DNA of 64,000 bases from Gentiana macrophylla (Eukaryota; Streptophyta; Magnoliopsida; Gentianales; Gentianaceae): assembly GCA_026214975.1 (NCBI GenBank), contig JAOBSW010000556.1, positions 62,001 through 126,000 of the forward strand, written 5' to 3'. Of this stretch, positions 23,633 to 35,961 are shown one piece after another. The position numbers were made by a program, and so were the translations under genes. The notes beneath the pieces are model-generated. The model was not told the DNA's origin. It ran no database searches and saw only the letters and a program-made list of their open reading frames with translations. Numbering within the stretch: position 1 is the first letter of the stretch; each line of letters opens with the position of its first letter.

Positions 23633-23935
23633 AGGAACAAATTGAAAAGAGGACTGAATCAGGACAAATTTTATAATACAAATGTTATAAGAGGTTGTCT
23701 GCAGCAAGAAGATACATTACAACCATTCATTTCTAACATCTCACACACGATAAAAGCCAGACATGTGAAAGAGAGTAAAAATGAGAGGCCTAATGTATGC
23801 CACTTTGCAGACAACCTTCTTACAACCGCTGATTGCACTATAAAGCTTTCGCTTAATCAGTCAAGAAAAGGAATGAAATGGTCCCACTCTCAAATGGACC
23901 ACCCATGGAAGAATTACCTGTACCAGGGGCATACT
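23372..23935 (+). repeat. Right inverted arm, just upstream of the S40 gene
   Basis: Inverted copy of 10562-11030. It ends about 330 bases before the S40 start codon, so it probably belongs to that gene's upstream region. It carries an extra ~195 bases at 23661-23856 that the left arm lacks. Confidence 0.75.
23661..23856. mobile_element. Small MITE-like insert in the right arm
   Basis: This segment is absent from the left arm and flanked by direct aatcag copies (tgaatcag before, ttaatcag at its end). Inside are inverted strings: aagaggttgtctgca near 23689 and tgcagacaaccttctt near 23806. Size, inverted strings and flanking repeat fit a short non-autonomous DNA element. It encodes nothing. 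Confidence 0.45.
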
Positions 23936-24120
23936 AGATAAAGTTAAAATAAGGGCGTGACGTGCAAAGATAACAAGTCTCCAGGCTATTTTAGTAATTC
24001 CACGTCCTCGAAATAAAGACGAAATAGTAGAAAGGACAGTTCAGATTAGAACGGGAAAAAAATATAAAAAATAAAAAAATAAATAAATAAAAAGGAGAGA
24101 ACTTATCCATTTAGAGACTT

Positions 24121-24128
24121 TATAAAAG
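24121..24128 (+). promoter_or_regulatory. TATA box of the S40-like gene
   Basis: tataaaag lies 136-143 bases before the start codon, giving a 5' UTR of roughly 110 bases. Spacing and sequence are typical of plant core promoters. Confidence 0.55.
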
Positions 24129-24263
24129 CAGATTAAACTCTTCATTCGATCCAACCCAAAAATTTTAGATAGGAGGAAAAATTACTAACTGTATTTACAT
24201 TTCGGAGTGAGAAATCATACAAACCTCTCTCCATCGAAGATTGATACTTGTTGCAGAACATCA

Positions 24264-24755
24264 ATGGCGGCATCGAAAGGCTACTACGCTACACCGAGCT
24301 TCCGATTCGTAGTCGCTCACGCGCCGGTGACTTCTGACACGATATTCGAGCTAGATGAGTCGGATGTTTGGACGGCAACGTCGCCGGAATTCCGCAAACC
24401 GGTTTCGAATTCTCGTTTATCGAGAAAAATGTCTTCGGCGAAGTTCGAGAGAGGTGGAACGAGTGGCGTCTATGAGACTCTGACGGCTTCGTCGTCGTTG
24501 CCGGTGAATGTGCCGGATTGGTCGAAGATATTGAAAGATGAGTTTCGAAATAATATGAGGAGAGATTTTGATATTGATGAGGAAGAGGACGACGTCGGAG
24601 ATCGGATTCCGCCGCATGAGTTTTTGGCGAGGACGAGAATGGCGTCGTTTTCCGTTCATGAAGGTGTTGGCCGGACTTTGAAAGGGAGAGATCTTAGTCG
24701 GGTTAGAAATGAAATTTGGGAAAAACCGGGTTCGAAGATTAATTTCCAATTTTAA
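24264..24755 (+). CDS. Senescence regulator S40 family protein (DUF584)
   Basis: This intronless 163-aa gene has the family's hallmarks. Near the N-terminus is [15 protein letters not shown], then FELDESDVW (about residues 29-37), SRLSRKMSS (about 50-58) and [12 protein letters not shown] (about 79-90). An acidic stretch [11 protein letters not shown] (about 102-112) is followed by [10 protein letters not shown] (about 113-122) and [20 protein letters not shown] (about 126-145). The start at MAAS was chosen because family members begin there; an in-frame ATG 19 codons earlier gives an unrelated extension. S40 proteins are small nuclear-type plant proteins linked to leaf senescence, dark and stress responses in barley and Arabidopsis; their biochemical activity is not settled. 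All conserved blocks are present and the frame is intact, so the gene is probably functional. It is isolated between repeats, and its upstream region overlaps the inverted arm. Confidence 0.93.
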   Translation: MAASKGYYATPSFRFVVAHAPVTSDTIFELDESDVWTATSPEFRKPVSNSRLSRKMSSAKFERGGTSGVYETLTASSSLPVNVPDWSKILKDEFRNNMRRDFDIDEEEDDVGDRIPPHEFLARTRMASFSVHEGVGRTLKGRDLSRVRNEIWEKPGSKINFQF

Positions 24756-24969
24756 CCGTTTCCCTTAATTTTTTCCTTTTGTTTTTTAACGAGCAGTTAT
24801 TATAATTACTGTCCTTTTTTCCTTTTGGGTCGTCTGATGATCATTAGGATGCACCCGGACGGAATAGTAGTGAATGTAACTCCTGACTTTTTTGAGAGAG
24901 AATTGTGAAAGATTGTTACGTTCATTTATCTTATTAAGTAAATCCAAAATAAAACAGTACATATCTTTT
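24756..24969. other. 3' UTR / downstream region of the S40-like gene
   Basis: T-rich sequence after the stop codon with no further coding. The mRNA end was not located. Confidence 0.4.
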
Positions 24970-25540
24970 TTAGATGTATACACGGATACGAATAATCCGA
25001 AAATCCAACCGAATCAGGGTAATACGGTTCGGTTAATAAATGCTACGCTTCGGTTTTTACAATGGAAAAACCGGAATTTTCGATTCGGGTACGGTTAGTA
25101 CCGTAAATTATCCGAAACCTACCAAAAACCGAACCGAAAACAAACCATTCAAAACGAACCGAAACCAAATAGAAAAAACCAAACCATGTATAACAATATA
25201 GTCAATCAAATTGTTGTAATTGTATAATTTAGATGAAATTTGATTATTTCAGTTTGGTTTTTCCGTTAATCAATCGGTTATTTCGGTTCGGTTTAATTCA
25301 GTTAATCTCTTCTTCTGTTTTGAGGGGAAATTCAGTTAATCTCTAATTATTTACTTTTGATTTTATTTCAGTTTTTCGGTTAACCGATCAAACCGAACCG
25401 ATTATTTTGTTTCTATTTAGTTCGATTTTCTTTACAAACGGTTCGGTTTCGGTTCTAATTTCAATTAACCGAAAATTTCTATTCGATTTCGATTACGACA
25501 ATTAACAGAACCGAATCGAGCCGTGTATCATCCTAATCTT
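24970..25540. repeat. aaccgaaccg-rich dispersed repeat
   Basis: The segment is dense in aaccgaaccg and its complement cggttcggtt. Inverted ends are recognisable: tacacggatacg near 24977 and gccgtgtatcatcc near 25522. Repeats of this texture are common in plant genomes, but the family is not identified here. Confidence 0.55.
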
Positions 25541-25956
25541 TTCGTCGTACACGAAAGAAATTGGTGGAATTAAATCTAATTTTAGAATTACTTATATCAA
25601 TCAAAACAAGGGGCACTGGGCATACGCCGTGCAAGTTATGGCAATGTTTATAAGTCAATGGTAGGTCTGTTTTGTATTATTGGTGTCTAGTGTCAACAAT
25701 AAATGTTTAATTACATTTATTAGTTGTGAAGTGTATACTGTATTATCCTTTAACGCAACAAAAAAAAATTAATCACATCATTTTTTTTTTTCAGTTTTAC
25801 TATTCAAGTATTTTCTTCGTGCTTTGTTTTTTATTTATTTATATTATTTCTGATCCAATTTTACACGAAATATTATATAAAAAATAAATATGTCTTAAAT
25901 TTGTTATGAGAGATATTGAGACTAGAAAAAATCCGGCCTTGGACTCGGATATTGTC
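25541..25956. other. AT-rich intergenic, nothing recognised
   Basis: Homopolymer-rich sequence without ORFs or clear repeat structure. Confidence 0.4.
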
Positions 25957-26467
25957 ATAACTCCCTCCGTTTATTTTAAGGGTTACATTTCAGAATTTTT
26001 TTTTATTTATCTGTTATTTTACATTTTCAATACATTATTTATTATTTTTTTCCTCTTCATCAATAAAGTATTTACATCTCCAATAAAAAAATACATTTTC
26101 AATACTAAAAACCTCTTTACCAACAAATTATTTACATTTCCGATAAAAAATACATTTTCAATACTATGTTTTAGACATATTAATTACTTTCTTAATCTGT
26201 GTGATTCTTTTCTCTGCGACATATAAATAAAAACCGCTCCTTTCATACCATTTTATTAGTCTGTTTGACTTTTTAAGGAGATTTAGAATGTGTTGTTAAT
26301 GTTAATTGTTAAATGATCCAATATTTTTATATTTATATTCTTTCAGTAATACTTTGTCATAAATGTGAAAATATTAGGTCATTTAATGAGATTCAAAACA
26401 TTAACTACATTTTATTCGTCGTTGTGAAAAGTCAAACATGACTAATAAAATTAGACGGAGGAGTAAC
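25957..26467. mobile_element. Stowaway-like MITE (~0.5 kb)
   Basis: The left end actccctccgtttattttaa and the right end ttagacggaggagtaa are inverted ctccctccgt-type termini seen in plant Stowaway elements, flanked by TA-containing sequence. An internal passage (aaaaaatacattttcaatact) is repeated near 26090 and 26145. There is no transposase. Confidence 0.6.
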
Positions 26468-26729
26468 TCTTATTCGGTTAACATCATACGTGATGTGTGA
26501 ACAATTTGTTTTACAACTCTTATTTTATTTTATGTGATGTGTGAAAATTTTATTTGACAGGCTAATCAGTTAAAATGATCGTACTTTATAACTCTTATTC
26601 GGTTAAAATCATATAGGATGTGTGAAAAAATTGTTAAAAAAAGATATCAGACTTATCGGTTTTCAAAAATATATATATCAGGCTTATCCAACTCGGCACG
26701 AGAAATGAAAAAAATCGCGTACGCCACAC

Positions 26730-27280
26730 CTTCTACTTGTAAAAAAAGTTGCATTTTTTATAAAACCCGTTTTTAAGTATTACTCTGATAATATCGTCGT
26801 AAGATGGATTTTTACGACAAAAAAATATCAGAGTAATATATTGGCGTAACAAGTAACGTTTTACTCCAATATTATTGGCGTAACATATGTTTTACTCTAA
26901 TATTATTGGAGTAAAATGTGCTTTACTCCAATATTATTGGAATAAAAACAATATTTAACGCCATTAAATAGTGTTAACACTATTTAACGCCATTAAAAAG
27001 GAGAAAATGATTCAGTGGAGTTAAACACATTTTACTCCAATAATATTGGCGTTAAATAAAGTATTTTTACTCCAATAATATTGGCGTGAAAACACATTTT
27101 ACTCTAATAATATTGGAGTAAAACACATTTTACGCCAATAATATTAGAGTAAAACGCCGTTTTACGCCAATAATATTACTCGATATTATCGTTGTAAAAA
27201 TCCATCTTACGACAATATTATCATAAGAATACCTAAAAACGAGTTTTGTAAAAGGTGCAACTTTTTTACAAAGTAGAAAG
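26730..27280. mobile_element. Palindromic foldback element with ~20-bp core repeats
   Basis: Outer arms (cttctacttgtaaaaaaagttgca and its complement ending at 27280) frame an almost fully palindromic 550-base unit. Its centre is aatagtgttaacactatt at about 26966-26983. Both arms hold repeated ttttactccaataatattgg units, inverted across the centre, and matching strings aagatggatttttacgac / gtaaaaatccatctt. No coding. It could transpose only with enzymes in trans. Confidence 0.75.
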
Positions 27281-27450
27281 TCGATACGACCGATTTTCCA
27301 ATTTCCCACTTAATACCCTAGAAAAAAGTGGGTACATCAATTTTTCTTTTCTTCTCGAAACTTTCTTTTTATTTATTTATTGTAGTTGACGTTTTAACGT
27401 AGTATTGACAAATTGTTTAACCATCTTTTTCTATACATGGATGATATAGG

Positions 27451-27753
27451 TGTTGAGATTAAAGAAGGATAGGCGTTTTTGGCTCATTGGTGCATTTCAT
27501 CAAACACATGTGGAGGAAGTTAGCTAGTTGGTTGCAACCGAATTGTAACCGACGGTTGAGCTCCATCCTTCATTATAAATAGCAATTGTTAGAAGTCTGA
27601 ATTATATTTTTGTACTGTCAATTGTAATTTCCCGCCTTTTCATCAATTCAAAGTTAGTTAACTTCTTCTTCTTCTTCATGATGAAGGTTTATATCTTACA
27701 AGTTCTATACTGTGTTCTTCGATTAGTTCACAGTTTCAACTTCAAATTTAACA
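27451..27753 (+). repeat. 5' LTR of the copia element (303 bp)
   Basis: Direct repeat of 35624-35961. It lacks two short stretches present in the 3' LTR, one after 'aatagcaattg' and one after 'tactgtcaa'. Confidence 0.9.
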
Positions 27754-30209
27754 TGGTATCGGAGCAAATTCCGCGCTAGTCAATTTTGAAGTTGTAAGGT
27801 TCTTGAAGTTTGTTTTCCGATTCTTCTTGTTCTTCATACAACCGTCAATGGCGGATCCTGTTACTGCGAATAATCATGGTAGTCACCATGATAATCCTAG
27901 CCTTATTCTGGTTCAGCCTTTACTCAAATGCGCAGATAACTTCCTTCATTGGAAGCGTGCAATTTCTAAATATCTTTCTTCTCGTGGAAAACTTCCATTT
28001 GTTGATGGTTCTTTGCCAGTGCGTGCTGAAAATGACAGAGCATACCAAGATTGGTTGCAGACTAATGATCTGGTTGTTTCTTAGTTAATCAATTCCATGG
28101 TACCTGCAATCGCAGAAAGTGTGATGTTCTTTGACACTGCCAGGGAAATCGCTCGATTTGTAGGATAGATTCAACGTAAGAACCGCTTTATCGCTCTATC
28201 CAATATGAAGAAGAAATAGAAAGCCAAGCAAGGTAACCTATCGTCACAAATTATTTTACCAATTTGAAGGCGTTATGGGATCAATATTTGTTGCTTAGGC
28301 CCATTCCTCCTGTACAAGTGTCGCTTCTACCAATCATTAGAGAATATTATGCGAATGCTTACACAACCAGGTTCTTGAAATGACTCAATGGAAATTTTAA
28401 CAATGTTAAGTCACAAATTCTAATAATGTCACCACTTCCAGATGTGGAAACAGCCTTTGTAATGGCTTTAAATCATGAACAACAAATTGGATTATAATAA
28501 TAAGAATCGACAGATTATATAATTCGCTACACAAAGATAATCAAGAATTCTGAGATGGTTTTTCTATGCTTTGTTCACCAAGATTTGATAATCAAGGTAG
28601 AGGACAGGGCAGGGACAATGGCAGAGGTCAGAATACTGGAAAAAGACCTCAATGTACTTATTGTGGAAATGAGGGGCACACTATTGATAAATGTTACAAG
28701 AAATTCAGTTTTCCTCCAAATTTGAAAGGATGTGGCAGAGGTTCCAATGGAAGAGGTCATGGTTCAATGGCTAATCATGTTAGCCTTGATCACCATGCAT
28801 GAGATGTGGCTTCCGATTCTCATGATCATGAAAGGGTTAATGATGACAAAGGGACTATCACTCAAAGCCAATATGATCATTTGATGTCACTGATTCAAGG
28901 GGTACAAGTTTCAAACAGTCACTGCAATTCTGTGGTGATGGCTGCTGGTTCCAATTCTCAGGGACAATGTATCTTTGGCAGTTCAGTCCATTGGATCCTT
29001 GATTCAGGGGCTACTGACCATATAACATTTACACTATCTAACATGTTTGATATTGTTTCTGTGAAAAACATATCAGTTAATTTGCCTATTGGTACATCTG
29101 TGTCAGTCACACACTTAGGCAAGGTTAAAATCAATGATCACATTTTTCATCCCTTCTTTCAGATACAATATGATATCATTCAGAAAACTTACTAATGATA
29201 GTAAGTATTTCGTCAATTTTGGAACTAATATGTGTGTTATGCAGACCTTCAAACTATGAAGAGGATTGGTACAAATTGATTTACAAAGTGGATTATACAT
29301 TCTTGTTTTAGATACTTCACGAGAATAATTCAAACAAAGTGCATGATGTTCACCAATTCTGTAATAAATCAGTGAATGCTATTTTCCAGCTTTGTAAGAA
29401 ATTAGATACCTTGATATGGCATTACAGATTAGGTCATCCTTCTTTAGAAAGAATGAAAGCTTTAAGAACACTAGATGACAAAATCAAGGTTCCTTTACAT
29501 GATTGTACTATTTGACCTTTGGCAAAACAGAAGAAACCTTTTTTTCCTATTAGTATTTCTACTACAAATTCTTGTTTTGATTTTTTACATGTTGACACTT
29601 GAGGTCCCAATAGGGTTCCAACTGTAGATGGTGAAAGTTATTTCTTGTCCATAGTAGATGATCACAGTAGATATACCTGGATTTATCTTATGAAAACAAA
29701 AGTCAGAAGAGATAATCATCACAACAATTTTGTGTGCTTGTACAAAATCAAGATGACAGATGTGTTAAGACCATAAGGTCCGATCATAGAGGTGAGTTTA
29801 ACATGAAAAATTTTTACGTAACTAAAGGCATTGTACATCAAAAGGCATGTGTTAGAACACCACAACAAAATGGCCTTATTGAGAGAAAACATCGACACGT
29901 TTTAAACATTTCAAGGGCATTGAAATTTCAGTCCAATGTGCCTATTGATTACTGGGGATATTGTGTTAAACATGCAGTTTATCTGTTAAACTTAACTCCT
30001 ACTCCTCTACTTGAAAATAAGACACCTTATGAAATATTAAATAACCAACAACCATCTTATGATAATCTTGGGGTTTTTGGTTGTTTATGTTTTGTTTCTA
30101 CACAGGTACAAGGTAGAGGTAAGTTTGATCTCAGAAGCAATGCTTCAATTTTTCTAGGATATGAACCACACATCAAATGGTATAAGGTTCTTGATCTATC
30201 AAATAGATC

Positions 30210-31909
30210 TGTTGGTCCCTTGAAAAGGCTTTGGTTAAGTTTAGGGGGGAATAAACTTAACACTTAAAACTTTTGGAGTTAACAAACTCAAGAACTTCAA
30301 GAACTGCCGATACCTCAAGAGTCTGCCGATACCTCAAGAGCCTGGCCGACATACGTGAGTTCATCGACGATTGAGTTTTCTTGAATTTGTGCAGCGGAAT
30401 TATATCAAAATTAAGCCTTATTGCTTGTTGTCAAATATGATACTAAGTATTTGATACTCAGTAGTGTGTGTGTGTGTGTGTGTGATTTTAGTTGCTAGAT
30501 TCAGTAGGTTGATGTGTGTAATAAACTAAATGCGAGAATGTAAGTGCAGAAAGTAAGTAGAGATTTTATAGTGGTTCTATGTGGTGTAATCTCGTCACCC
30601 ACTCTTCTCCCGTGATGTTGGAGGTAATTCACTAGAGATCTTTGATGTAGTTGTTACAAAGATTCCTAAGTTGCTTGTCATTCACCAATAACTACGGCTT
30701 CACAAATCGAACACTTGGAGCAGTAGGATTGTCGCTCCAAAGTCTTCCACTGGTCCTTGAAGCGGTAGGATTGCCTCTTTACCAGCCTCCACCACAAACA
30801 ACGATCTTTCACACAAAAGTGCTTCAACTGTCTTGTGAGTTCTTTCTAGAATAAAGAATGAATCAAGTAAATGATTCGATTCTGCAGACTTGATTAGGAT
30901 GATATAATCGAACTGCGCGTCTTCAAGTGTGTAAACTTGATGTAGCTTGAATACAGAATACACTTGAAGATTTTCTCTGGATCAGTAGCCTTAAGCTCAG
31001 TAGGTTCAGCAGGGTGATAAAATGCAACTCAGAATTATCTCTTGTAATTTCTTAATTTTCATCATCTTTTTCTGAGTTGAAGGTCCTCTATTTATAGGTA
31101 GGAGTCCATGTGACTTGTATTTGAAATTCAAATATAGCCGTTCCATGTTTTGTCCCATTTGACTTGCTTTCTGTCACTATTCATGGGGATCGACACATCG
31201 TCGTAATCCTTTGATGTAATGCAGTCTGTCCACCCTTTGACTTGTAACCATTGGATAAAGTCCTGAATCATCCCAACGTCTTTTTAGTCTCATCCATTGA
31301 TTTGTTTAGTAAATCAGAGGTAGTTGGCTGTCCTTATCCATGTAATCTTCCAATGTAATCTTGAATTAATCGAGGTATATATATATCAGCAGGTTCATCA
31401 GTCTGCTGAAATACCTATCAGTCTGCTGAACTATAATTTGTTGTGTTTAAAACACAATGCAACAGACTTCTTATATCTAACTTTTAATTGTGAAGTTAGA
31501 TTACACCTTTTTGCAAATAACTAAGTTCCAATCACCATCCAACTTAAGGAACTTAGACCTTGTACACAAGGTATATGTAATCAGTTTATGTCATCACAGA
31601 CTTGCCTAAATTCTGATTCCATATCCTTGAATTTAATTACTAAGTTTGATCCCTTAGTCTTCATTAACTGAGTTTGAGCCTCACCTTCGCCTTCAAAAGA
31701 GGTTCTCGACTAGTCATCGACCTATCTACCCCATCGATATAGATCATCTCACGATATAAATCGGTGACCATGACAAAGGCTTGTTTGATCAAACCTAATC
31801 AAAGATCAAACTCTAATAAACCTATACATTTGATCTAGACATCTTTTTGCCTTTGCACTATAACAGTTAGTCTGGCACTCGTCACTAAAACTTAGAAATA
31901 AGTCCAACA
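30210..31909 (+). mobile_element. Solo LTR 1 (1,700 bp) in the copia integrase region
   Basis: The segment begins tgttggtcccttg and ends agtccaaca, so its tips are inverted (TGTTGG/CCAACA). Exact 5 bp copies agatc flank it at 30205-30209 and 31910-31914. The host reading resumes at 31915 with sequence that continues the integrase/RT junction. It has no primer-binding site, no polypurine tract and no coding, so it is an LTR left after LTR-LTR recombination. A tatttata box lies near 31091 and a (TG)n run at 30463-30484. Confidence 0.85.
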
Positions 31910-32166
31910 AGATCCATGTTTGTGTCAAGAGATGTTTCCTTCCGTGAACAATCTTTTCCTTTCCATCGATCAATCTATTTTATCTTCAAATGATATATGC
32001 TTACCATTGCGATGATCTAATCCTCGATCTAACAAATCCTATTGTTAGCACTCGATTTTATGTCACGAGAATGATTCCAATAACAATCCGGTGGACACTC
32101 ATTCCAATGATGTTGATGCAAACTCACTCAAGGCTGGTAATGATATGACTTTGAGGTAGCAGTGGC

Positions 32167-33827
32167 TGTTAGAAGTAGAGCCCGAAAGACAATTTATGCA
32201 ATTGTTTTTAGAATTAAAAAATGACAGATTTATTCTCATCTTATACTTGCTTCGTGCTTATAAGTAATACACTACTGAAAACCCCAAGTCGTATCATATG
32301 TAGCCATATAACTTAGTGTGTGTCACATGAGGATTAAGTTTATGGTGATACACTTGAATCTGTAAGTCCGTGGTGAAGTTAATCAAAGTATGGGGTCTAT
32401 TGATTAAACCACCATTAATGCGCCTGAACACTTTATGGTGTGACCGTCCTATCCGGGCCGTCGACATTGGTTGTCTAAGTGGGGCATTTATATATGATGA
32501 GAGTCATATAGACTGGACCGATTTAATCCGAGTTTTCATATAATTCCGTGATTGAGAAATCTTTTTAAATCACAAGATAATCATATATGGATTAACCTTA
32601 ATCCTGAAGTGATTACAAACTCCTACTTGTTTCAGGATAGGGTTTGATGTGTTCGTGAAGGATCGCTGCGAGGCGCGGTCCGAATCACATTCACGTTGGC
32701 ACTATTCTGGAATGAGTGAGAAGTGTGTGTTTCACATATATGGAATCCATTCCTTCTTGCGGGAAGTAGAAAGACAATCCCCTTATTTGTTAATCCTAGA
32801 ATGATCAATCCCGGGAGTTCGTATTGGTTATGAAATAATTGATCACTAGTGGGTTAATGGTAAATAAGGATAAGATGTAGTGAAGAAGGTTTACGGAAAT
32901 AATCCTACTTCAGTACGGATAGTCTATGGACACTTATCGACTCGACTCGACGTTTTGAGAATAAGTTATATCTATAATCGATAGAGTTCAGTTTCGGATT
33001 TATGGTGGCGTAATTCCGGAATTAATGAATTAAGTAGAAATATTCACTTCGATGAATATTTATTTAATTTATTGTAATTTACTCAAGTTATAGGTCCATG
33101 GTCCCTGGTTGGCTCCTAACACGCGAGTGTTTTCTCGTTTTATGGAACCTCGAGATTAAATTAAATAGTTGGTCTATTTAATGAATATGCAATATTATTT
33201 ATTTAGTAAATAATATGTAAAATAGAAAATACATTTTCTATTAAAATAGTGACTAAAATGGTACCACACATAGGATAATTTAGGAGAAGAAATTTTTCTA
33301 GATTATCTCATTTGTGTAATTAATTAATTATCTATTTGTTGGATAATTAATGAAAAAATTAAGAGATTATTTTTTGGGAATTATCTCTTATTTTGGAGCA
33401 AAAATATCTTTTCCTTATGGGAATAGGTTTTTGTGGTGTGAAAAGGATAACTCTCTTGACTAGTTATTTTCCTATATAAAGAGAGTTCCTCCTAACACAA
33501 TTCAGATTGACAATTGGCGCCACACATAAGAAAAAAGAAGAGAAAAATTAGTTTCTCGTTCTAGTCATTAAGAGAAGAAAAACCTAGGGTTTTTCGTAGG
33601 CATATTCGAGGAGTTTCTACGGCGAGGATCGACGCCCACCGACCGTCACTGGAGATACAATCCGGAAGACTACAAATTTCTCCTTGGTCGATTTTATCAT
33701 CTCTCTCCGGTATGGGTAATCTACTAACCTTCTCGTAGGATTAATTAGTTAGGTTTCATATCGTAAATCGCATAAGCTTCCGCTGTGCTAAGATCGAGTG
33801 TCTCGATCGGTGCTATTACTTATAGCA
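32167..33827 (+). mobile_element. Solo LTR 2 (1,661 bp) in the same copia element
   Basis: The segment starts tgttagaagtagagcc and ends cttatagca. It is flanked by gtggc at 32162-32166 and 33828-33832, and the host coding continues across the join. A TATA box (ctatataaag, 33471-33480) and a downstream GC-richer leader resemble the large copia LTR at 1975-7032, suggesting a similar Angela-like family. The interior lacks retroelement genes. Confidence 0.8.
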
Positions 33828-35623
33828 GTGGCAACAATACAAATCCACCTGATCAACAACAAAGAAGGTCAAACAGGACTAGAGCTGCTCCTACATATTT
33901 AAAAGATTATGTTTACCAAAATCCTGCACACAGGACTTCACCGCATACATTAGCCAATACCATGTCATATTCCAACATTTCACAAAACTATCAAGGATTC
34001 ATCAGCAACATCAATACAGATAGAGAACCTACTACCTACTACCTACCAGCAAGCTGTCCAAGATCCTAACTGGCAACAGGCCATGGACAAAGAGTTAGAA
34101 GCCCTGGCACAAACAAATACTTGGACATTGGTACATCCTCAAAAGGGTGTCAAACCAATAGGATGTAAGTGGGTATACAGGATCAAAAGAAAGTCAGATG
34201 GGAGCATTGAAATATACAAAGCAAGATTAGTAGCAAAGGGTTTCACTCAAACTGAGGGAATTGATTTCTTAGAGACCTTTTCTCCAGTGGCAAAACAAAC
34301 CACCATCAAAGTTGTTCCTAGCTCTCTGGAAGCTCAATATGGTGGCATTTACATCAAATGGATGTAAATAATGCCTTTTACATGGTGATTTAGAGGAAAC
34401 AAAGATACATGAGGCCTCATCCAGGTTTTGATAATGGTATGGTTTGCAAACTAAATAGGTCCTTATATGGTTTGAGGCAAGCAAGTAGACAGTGGAATGC
34501 AAAGTTAACTCATAAACTTTTAGAGCATGGTTATCAACAATCAAAGAATGATCATAGTCTTTTCACAAAAGGGACAGGCTCTGATTTCATAGCATTGCTA
34601 GTATATGTTGATGATATAGTGGTTGGAAGCCTCAACATGACAACATTTCAGGATTTAAAAGATTTGCTACACAATGCTTTTACCATCAAGGACTTAGGAG
34701 ACCTCAAATACTTCCTAGGTTTTGAGGTAGCTAGATCCAAAACTGGCATTATTGTCAACCAAAGGAAATATTGCCCAGACTTATTAAGGAAATTTGGATT
34801 CTTGGAAAGCAAACCAGGTACCACCCCTATGGATTATACTCAAAATCTCAGTTCTGTTAAAGCACATCTTCTATCATCCAACACTAAATACAGAAGTTTA
34901 ATTGACAAATTACTATACCTAGGCAACACAAGACTAGACATCTCTTTTGCTACACAACAACTAAGTCAGTTCTTAGATAAACCAAACAAGGCACACCTCA
35001 AAGCAGCTCACAGATTACTTAGATACATCAAATCCTCTCCTGGCAATGGTCTTTTCTTCCCCACTGAAGGGTCCATAAATCTTAAAGCATTCAGTGATTC
35101 ATATTGGGCAGCATGTACCAAAACCAAAAGATCAGTCACTGGATACCTGGTTTATCTAGGGCATGCACTAATATCTTGGAAATCTAAGAAGCAACCTACA
35201 GTATCCAGAAGTTCAAGTGAAGCTGAGTATAGAGCCATGGCCATCACAGCCTGTGACATTCAATGGCTCTTATACTTATTAGGGGATTTCTAGATTCATT
35301 ACACAACCACAGTCCCTGTGTATTGTGACAGTGACAGTGCTCTACACATTGTTGAAAATCCTGTTTTTCAAGAGAGGACAAAGCATATAGAGATAGACTG
35401 CCACTTTGTCAGGGAAAAATACTTAGACAAAACATTAAAACCTCTTCCAATCAACACCACACAGCAGCCTGCAGATATTCTAACAAAACCAGTGGATAAG
35501 GCCACTTTAAACAGACTGTTGGCAGCCTTTCACCTCAAAGATATATATGAGATTAAAGAAGGATAAGGGTTTTTTGGCAATCTAATCATGTTCTTCTCAT
35601 TCCATGCTCAGCTTGAGGGGGGG

Positions 35624-35961
35624 TGTTGAGATTAAAGAAGGATAAGGTTTTTTTTGGCTCATTGGTGCATTTCATCAAACACATGTGGAGGAAGTTAGCT
35701 AGTTGGTTGCAACCGAATTGTAACCGGCGGTTGAGCTCCATCCTTCATTATAAATAGCAATTGAAGGCATAGAAGTTAGATTAGAAGTCTGAATTACATT
35801 TTTGTACTGTCAACTGTTGCAAATTGGTTCAATTGTAATTTCCCACCTTTTCCTTAATTCAAAGTTAGTTAACTTCATCTTCTTCATGATGAAGGTTTAG
35901 ATCTTTCTAGTTCTATATTGTGTTCTTCGATTAGTTCACAGCTTCAACTTCAAATTTAACA
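35624..35961 (+). repeat. 3' LTR of the copia element (338 bp)
   Basis: Direct repeat of 27451-27753, with about 35 extra bases in two indels. Confidence 0.9.

Larger units (their letters stand above)
27848..35566 (+). pseudogene. Broken copia gag-pol of the 27.4-36 kb element
   Basis: Fragments in order: a Gag start at 27848-28084 (MADPVTANNHG, CADNFLHWKRAI) that ends at an in-frame TAG; a zinc knuckle near 28650-28695 (CTYCGNEGHTIDKC); protease near 28990-29030 (WILDSGATDHIT); and a pre-integrase zinc finger near 29420-29520 (WHYRLGHPSLERMK), with a stop in place of its second cysteine pair. Integrase core follows at 29580-30209 (TIRSDHRGEF and TPQQNGLIERKHRH keep Asp and Glu), then a joining piece 31915-32166. 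RT is in two frames from 33833 (GCKWVYRIKRKSDGS; LLVYVDDIVVGS near 34590) and RNase H lies in 35080-35566 (SRSSSEAEYRAMA; CDSDSALHIVENP). Several frameshifts and stops mean no intact polyprotein. Confidence 0.9.
27451..35961 (+). mobile_element. Ty1/copia element with two nested solo LTRs
   Basis: LTRs at 27451-27753 and 35624-35961 start tgttgagattaaagaagg and end aacttcaaatttaaca. The 5' LTR is followed directly by the primer-binding site tggtatcggagc (27754), and the 3' LTR is preceded by a purine tract (ttgagggggg, 35613-35623). The flanks share tagg (atagg before, taggg after), probably the target duplication. Internal order is Gag, protease, integrase, RT, RNase H, as expected for copia. 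Two solo LTRs (30210-31909 and 32167-33827) interrupt it. Without them the element is about 5.1 kb. Multiple stops and frameshifts make it inactive, and the LTRs differ by sizeable indels, so it is the older host of the nest. Confidence 0.9.

Noticed and set aside
24207..24263. Upstream in-frame ATG of the S40 gene
   Set aside because: Family similarity begins at MAAS; the extra 19 residues look like translated 5' UTR.
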